This document shows positions 58,147-64,000 of a stretch of 64,000 nt of DNA, piece after piece (within the stretch, counting starts at the first letter, position 1; each line of letters begins with the position of its first letter). The translations under genes and the position numbers were made by a program. Under the pieces are notes generated by a model. The model did no database searches and was not told where the DNA came from. It saw only the letters and a program-made list of their open reading frames with translations. Source of the DNA: Neopestalotiopsis rosae (lineage: Eukaryota; Ascomycota; Sordariomycetes; Amphisphaeriales; Sporocadaceae). The stretch lies in NCBI GenBank assembly GCA_023078685.1, contig JALGAS010000006.1, positions 2,852,001 through 2,916,000 on the forward strand. Direction: 5' to 3'.

Positions 58147-61100
58147 CTAGTCTCGGTTACGCGATGCAACGCCTTCCCGGACTGCTTCCAGAATAAGATC
58201 CTTGGCTTTCTCGCAGCCTTCCTTGGTGCCGGTGATCTCGATTGCCTCGTCAGAAGCCTGATCCTTGGGCACTTGAATCTGGCAGCCGCTCTGCTTGCGA
58301 ATAGCATTGACCTTCGAGCCACCCTGACCAATGACGTATCGGTAGGTTGAGGGATCAGCCAGGATGAGATAGCCCGTGGTGCTGGGCTTCTTGGCCTGCT
58401 CGAGAGCCTTGTTGATGGCCTCCTTGGCGCGCTCTACATTCTCAGCAGCACCCTTCAGGACCCACGGAATGTCTCCCTCCTCGGAAGAAGCGTTGTTGTC
58501 AACCAAGTTCCAGGAGTGGGCATCGGCGACTTCCTCCGGGTCGTCGGTGATGAGAGGGGTTGCTTCAGAGTTACGAGCGGAACCGGGCTTGGACTTGGCA
58601 GGAGGCTGTTGACCAGCGTGGTCTACGGTCACCTTGAAGTCGTTGCGGAGTCGGCGGAAGAATTGACCATTGTTTGAAACGGCGTTGTGGTACTTGCGCG
58701 GTACCTGTACGGTCTCGCTGGGCTCTTCCTTGAACGAAGACAAGATGTGTTCCTTGGCCTTGGCCACAGCATCGGGCTTGCCGGTGATCTTCACGCCCGT
58801 TTGACCGGAGCCTTGACGTGGGATGTCGATGGAAACCGAGAACTCAGACTCCAACTTGCGCTTCGCGTCACCGCCGCGGCCGATGAGGGATCGATGCTTC
58901 TCAATGGGCACGTCAACAGTGTCATTAACCTGGCTGGCACGCTCAGAAACCATGCTCTCGATGGAGGCAATGATCTTCTCAACAACGTCCTTGCGTCCCT
59001 CGACCTTGATAGCATTGCCGTCAGCATCCTGCTTGGGGAACTGGATGTATCGGTTTTGCAGGCGTCGATCGTCAGGTCCTCCAGCCTTTGTGATGATGTC
59101 GCGAAGAGTAGAGCCTAAATTATTGATTAGCAATGATGCTCTGTGCTTTACCGGACGTAGACTAGGAACTTACCTCCGGGTCCGATCAAGATCTTGTGCC
59201 ATTTCTTGTCGACCTCGACCGACTTTGTCACAGTATCCTCGAAGACGGCCTTCTTCTCCTCAATGATCTTCTTCGCCTCGGCTACCTGAGACTTTGTTCC
59301 CTTGATTTGGATCTCGACAAGGGCATCTGGAGATTCATTGCGCTCATTCGGGACGTCAATCTTGGCACCAGTCTGTTGTCGCAACTCATCCATAGCCGAG
59401 CCCTGTGCACCAATCAGAGAAGGAAGTTGCTTCTGCTGGACAGTAAGGGTAGCAATGTGAGAGTTGTCCTTCAGGTAGGAGTACAACGAGAAGATCTCGT
59501 CACGAGCCTCGTCAGCTCCCTTCTTGGGACCTCTAATGACAACCTCATCAGCTCCTTGTTGCCTCTTGGGCTTGCCCGCATCGCTAGCAGCGTCGTTGAC
59601 GGCTTCATCATCCTTGCCCGAGCGAGCAGTACGCGGGAAGTTGATGTGCACCTTGTATCTGTCTTGCAGTCGGTTGATTTGACTGCCACCAGAACCGATA
59701 AGCTCGCGGTGGTACTTTGGCTCGATCTTCAAGGTGTGCGTAGTCTCATCAGCCCAAGTCTTGGCAAGCGCAGTGATGTGGGATCTGGCTCTCTCAGCCT
59801 TGGCCTTGGGACCCTTGAGCTCAACCTCTCCGTTCTGCACCTGGATATCAACATCGAACTTCTCACGCAGCTCGTTGATGTGGCTTCCGCTCTTTCCAAT
59901 GAGATGGTTGGCGAACTTCTGGGGGAAGTCGAACTTCAGAGTGAAACCACGCTCCTTCTCGTCCTCCTTCTCTTGCTCAACAAATTCGCGAGACTTGGTG
60001 GCGAGGGAGTTCACAGCAGAAGCCGTTCCACGCATGGTAATGGTGGTTCCCTTGACGCTAACACGAACCGGAATCTCACCAGCCTTGCGCGTTGTAGCGT
60101 CTTGCTCTCTCTTGATGAACTTTCGCAGCTTCTCGTGGAACTTGACGGGAACTTCAAGAGTTTCGACCTTGATATCTTCCTGCTTTCCAAGGAGCTCAAG
60201 AATGTGCTTGCGTGCCTCCTCGAGGCCCTTCTGGAATGCGCGCAGCTGCTCAGCGTTGGGAGCAGCCTGGGGAATCTGGTAGGAAGGCTCGGCACCATTG
60301 TCACCTTCGAACACCAACAGCACGGGAAGCTGAGCATCAGCTGGCTCAGGAACAACGACATGCACGCCATAGTCGTTCTGGACCTGGGGCTTAACATCGC
60401 TCTTCAGGTATGCGTGGAAAAAGGGATCAACTGGAACAGTGGCAAATCGCGAAGGTGGGTGTCCGCCAACAATGGAGTTGACCTCCTTTTGAGCCTTCAG
60501 AATGTTCTTGCCGTCACGACCAAAGAGATCCCATGGAAGACCTAGACCCTCCGAGATGGGCGTGCTGATGTGCACTTGGTGGAGCTTCTCCAAGCGCTCA
60601 ATCTCCTTTCTCTGTCTGAGGTAACGAGCAACGTCCCTGGTGTACGAAGGTGCACCACCACTGGCATGCTTGTGTGATCTTGACACATCAATCGAGGTCT
60701 GGTTCAAGAACATGGATAACTCTTGAGCCTTGTCAACACCACGAGCCACGTCTTCTTCTGTGCCAATGATAGTCACAGTGTCTTGGCTAGGGTCGCTGGG
60801 AAGGATGATGACACAGTTGGTCTCGGCAAAGAAATCCTCTGCGGGAACACCATTGTCACCAATAATGAACTGGTGTCTGCTGAAAGGAATCTGCTCCTGG
60901 TTGATGACCAACTGATTCTGAAGTTCCTGAGCATGACGTTCAATTGCAGCTCGGGCGGCGGCTACACCAGGCCGTTCACCAGCAAGTTGAATGAAGTGCT
61001 CCTCACGAGGAGGGGCGAACCACAGGCGCTCGCCGTTCTGAGACTTGGGAACAGGGTGAGCCCAAGGCTGGTGAGCGGGGATGCGGATTTGTGCACCGTG

Positions 61101-61991
61101 TTCCTTCTCCAGGTCGCCGAGCCTGCTGTTGTTGGGACCAGCAATGAAGGGGTAGATTTCGGCGGGGATGCTCCTGAGCTTGGAGGTCAGGCTGGCAGAG
61201 TGGTCTCCGGCGATCTTCTTAATAGCGTCGCGAGCCACGGCAGCAGAAACAGTGTTACCTTCGACAATGACTTCAACGATAGCATCCTCGTCCTCATCTT
61301 CAGCTCCCTGAGCCTCGTCGGTCTTGGGTAGTTGAACCCTAGCACCTGACTTCTCTTGAATAGCCTTGATGGTAGCACCACCCTTGCCAATGAGGTGTGC
61401 TCGAGCCGAACGGGGAATGGGCACTCTGACAGTCTGCTTGGTGCCAATTTGGTTGACGAGTTCGCGAATAGCCTGTTGGGCATGGTCCTGAGGACCAGTC
61501 GCCTCGACTCTCAGACGGTTGCCTTGGTACGAGATGTTCAGGTTGGCACGGGACTTGCGGTTGATGTCCTTGACGAGATCGGGGATGGGTCGCTTAAGCT
61601 GGTTACGGGGCAGGATGAACTGGGGATCGAGAACAATGGACTCGCTGTGGCGGCCAGGAAGACTCATGGTGTTGGGGCCGGCCGCTGGGGGAGGAGTGGC
61701 AACACCGGTGTTGGAGGCGGGGGTCGAAGCTCGAGATGTGCCATTGGGAGTGTTGGCGCCAGTGTTCAGCTTGGCCATCCAGATAGCAGGACCAGCGGGC
61801 TCCTTGCTCTTGCCCTTGCTGCCGTTGGGACCGGCACCGAGGGCAGGGAATTCGTCGAGGCTGGTCGTGGGAGCGGCCGGACGGGAAGGCAGGTCCTCAT
61901 CGGGAGCATCTTCAACAGTAACATGGTGGTTTTCCGCATGCTGCTGCATCAGACGCTCGGCGGCCGAGGTGCTTTCAGAGATGGTAGCCAT
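58147..61991 (-). CDS. SCP160: Multi-KH-domain RNA-binding protein SCP160/vigilin
   Basis: Two exons, 61991-59174 and 59114-58147, give 1261 aa. At least nine GxxG loops of KH domains are visible in order: LIGKGGATIK, IGDNGVP, GRDGKNILK, LIGKSGSHIN, LIGSGGSQIN, LIGAQGSAMD, LIGPGGSTLRD (across the intron), LIGRGGDAKR and VIGQGGSKVN. Further degenerate KH units are likely, since vigilins have about fourteen. The first 150 residues are disordered, with a DEFPALG element seen in other ribosome-associated proteins. The yeast homologue binds polysomes and mRNPs on the endoplasmic reticulum and affects codon-specific translation. I took the ATG at 61991 because the frame upstream has untranslated-leader composition and the protein starts MATISESTSAAERLM like its relatives. 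Confidence 0.94.
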
Positions 61992-64000
61992 TATACCAGA
62001 AGTGAATACCGTAAGAGAGTATACAGAGAAGAATGACCGAGAGGGTCGAGGAAGAGGAGGTGAATAGGGGCGAGGTCGATGATGGAGGTGAGGTCGGTAA
62101 GAAGGTAAGGTTGAGACCTGTGTAGGGGAAGCTGTCAGAACGGAACCAACTGGCGGAGCTGAGCTTTGGGGGCCGCCGGCCAATTGGAACGGCGACGAAT
62201 CCAAGAGGCAAGAGAGCGGGTGGGAATTTTCTTGAGCAGTTCCTTCCAATCAAAACTGCTGACAAGCAATTGAGAGAAACCCAATGTTCATTCTTATTTT
62301 CCGCTTCTTTCCTTGAACACAGCCGTCGACTGCAGACCAATCGTAGCCAGATTGGGGACCCTGATTGCAGCAGGCAGTGGAATCATTGCGCCATGGTGTC
62401 CGGATGTGTCAAAGCTGGCCCCCGAGATCGCCTGCCTGCATGAACAATAGTAAATTCGACTTACCAGTGAATTGTACCGGCAACCTGACGATTCCTCTGA
62501 GGTTGCGTGATTGGGATATTGTCAGTAACCTCAAATTCACCGTGAAAATGCTCACAGACGAAAGAAAGGGGTGGGCGAGGTCAGAAACATCACTTTGAAC
62601 TCAGTTCAATATGTATAATTATTTTTACTCGGCGAAGGTGGGGTCGGCACACCTAGACGGGATAGACAATTGAAGCTAGAGTGGTACATGGGAACCTAGA
62701 AAACTGCCCAGGTGGTCAACGGTATGCACAATGCACTCCGTCTACATAGTACTACACCCTGCTAATTGATACGACAATGCTGCTAGACATGTGGAAGGGC
62801 AATAGAACAGTGAAATGACCAGATGATATTGTTAATCCATATTATTCAGTATCTGGGCGATTGTAACCACAGCTCACCGTGGATTACGGTGACTTTCCCA
62901 GCCATGGAGTAAGCCACGTTGATGCCAACTGATCTCTGTCTTGCTGCCTGCCTACGTGTCCGAGAATTGAACCATTGTGTGAATGAGTTTAAAAATGGAG
63001 AGCTCGTCTCTGTTTTGCTACCTGGCTGTCTGCAATGTATTGTCCAAGCATTTCCCACCCTTTTAAGCTTTTGCTTTCTCCAAAATGTTTTTGCTTTCCG
63101 TAAATCATCCCATCTTGCCCATTCAACAATGGACATGATGAAGCCAGTTTGATCCTCCGCTTCGCCGTAAATGTTATGGCGGTATGTTCTAGAACCCACT
63201 CGGTGCTTCATTCCCCAGAGCCGCAGCCTTACTCCATTAGACCTGCCTTAGTTAGGCCAATAGGTAACCTTGATCAGGTCATAGCTCCATTCTGTAGCCA
63301 ATTTTGCCCCAGCTTTGGTTCTGTGGACGAGAAAGTGCTCGTTTGGTCTGGCCATAGGATGGAGTTCTTCACGGATCCGAGAATGCAATGCACATCTATT
63401 CTCACCACGAGAGTGTCTACCTCTTCAGCATTCGATGTTATCGCTGTTCCAGTGTCATATATGTTATGAGTACGTATGGAGGATATCACTATAAGTTGGA
63501 AGGAGTCTAATCAATTATCGCATAGCTGCGCACTACTCAGCAAAGATAGTCAACAGGATATCTGTTGGAAAAGCTGTTCTTTAGGAAGATTTGCAAAGCT
63601 CTTGTTGTATCGCCCTCGGTCTTCTGAGTACATAGAATTCTATGCGATTTTCGTGAACTTTGCAAAATGCCTTTTTGGGCCCACAGCGCATGTATTAGTC
63701 TACCACTGTCTTTTCTGTTCTAATATGTAACCTACCACAGTTCGATGCGAAGCTTCTGCTTTCTATTACATACATAGTAACTCGGCGTATTGATACCCCA
63801 AGAGTCGATATTTCGCAGTTTTGGGACTGATTTGGCCATGCGGAAGATCCGGCCCCCCAACCGAGTGATGAGAATGATACCCAATGCTGAAGCTCTTCAC
63901 GCTATAGAGGGATATGTCTGTTACATTGTGTAAGGCAGCATTTCACGTGGTTCTGCTATACAGGTCGCAGCGACTGGCAATACGTACCCTGTACATGCTT
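61992..64000. other. Intergenic, upstream of SCP160 to the window edge
   Basis: About 2.0 kb. The left part is presumably the SCP160 promoter and leader (CT/AG-rich 62030-62120). I see no gene in the remainder; a gene beyond the edge cannot be excluded. Confidence 0.5.

Noticed and set aside
59196..60545. A 449-codon plus-strand open frame
   Set aside because: It lies antisense to SCP160, is Leu/Ser-rich in the way typical of reverse frames of Lys/Glu-rich proteins, and has no domain.

Overview
This window is nuclear DNA of a filamentous ascomycete. The genes carry short GT-AG introns (about 50-170 bases), spacing is close to one gene per 3 kb on both strands, and the proteins match families typical of Sordariomycetes (2EXR, fungal CorA-like, Zn2Cys6, fungal rhodopsin-like, DBF4/nimO, ICP55, SCP160, MED13). 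I infer Hypocreales from the style of the proteins, but no species marker is present. I found no rRNA, tRNA, CRISPR array, transposon or virus-like gene.

Layout. 1-5 kb: ATG12, a two-hotdog acyl-CoA thioesterase and a secreted tyrosinase, all on the minus strand. 5.6-7.7 kb: an acidic 2EXR protein with four evenly spaced SUMO-interaction-like motifs. 9.2-14.1 kb: DBF4 (regulatory subunit of the Cdc7 kinase), divergent from the mitochondrial peptidase ICP55. 16.6-18.2 kb: an SREBP-type bHLH factor without membrane segments, followed by about 5 kb with only weak coding candidates. 23.3-28.7 kb: a DOPA dioxygenase-family protein and an 11-exon CorA-like membrane protein. 29.8-36.8 kb: a Zn2Cys6 regulator, an MFS transporter and a dihydrodipicolinate-synthase-family lyase, which together look like a small catabolic cluster. 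37.3-40.4 kb: methylthioadenosine phosphorylase, convergent with a cytochrome P450. 40.4-45.4 kb: gene-poor. 45.4-51.6 kb: a rhodopsin-like 7-TM protein and Mediator subunit 13. 53.0-55.8 kb: the ribosome-biogenesis WD40 protein ENP2 and a small single-pass membrane protein. 58.1-62.0 kb: the multi-KH protein SCP160/vigilin.

Most genes are conserved housekeeping loci: autophagy, replication initiation, mitochondrial proteolysis, Mediator, SSU processome and mRNP binding. The accessory part is 29.8-36.8 kb. There the promoter shared by the transporter and the lyase holds tandem CGGAT repeats at an exact 8-base period plus repeated AAATCCGG elements, and one copy also lies just upstream of the regulator gene. 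The other notable signal is the SIM-like array in the 2EXR protein. Exon boundaries were set by reading GT-AG junctions and checking that spliced lengths are multiples of three; none has transcript support here.
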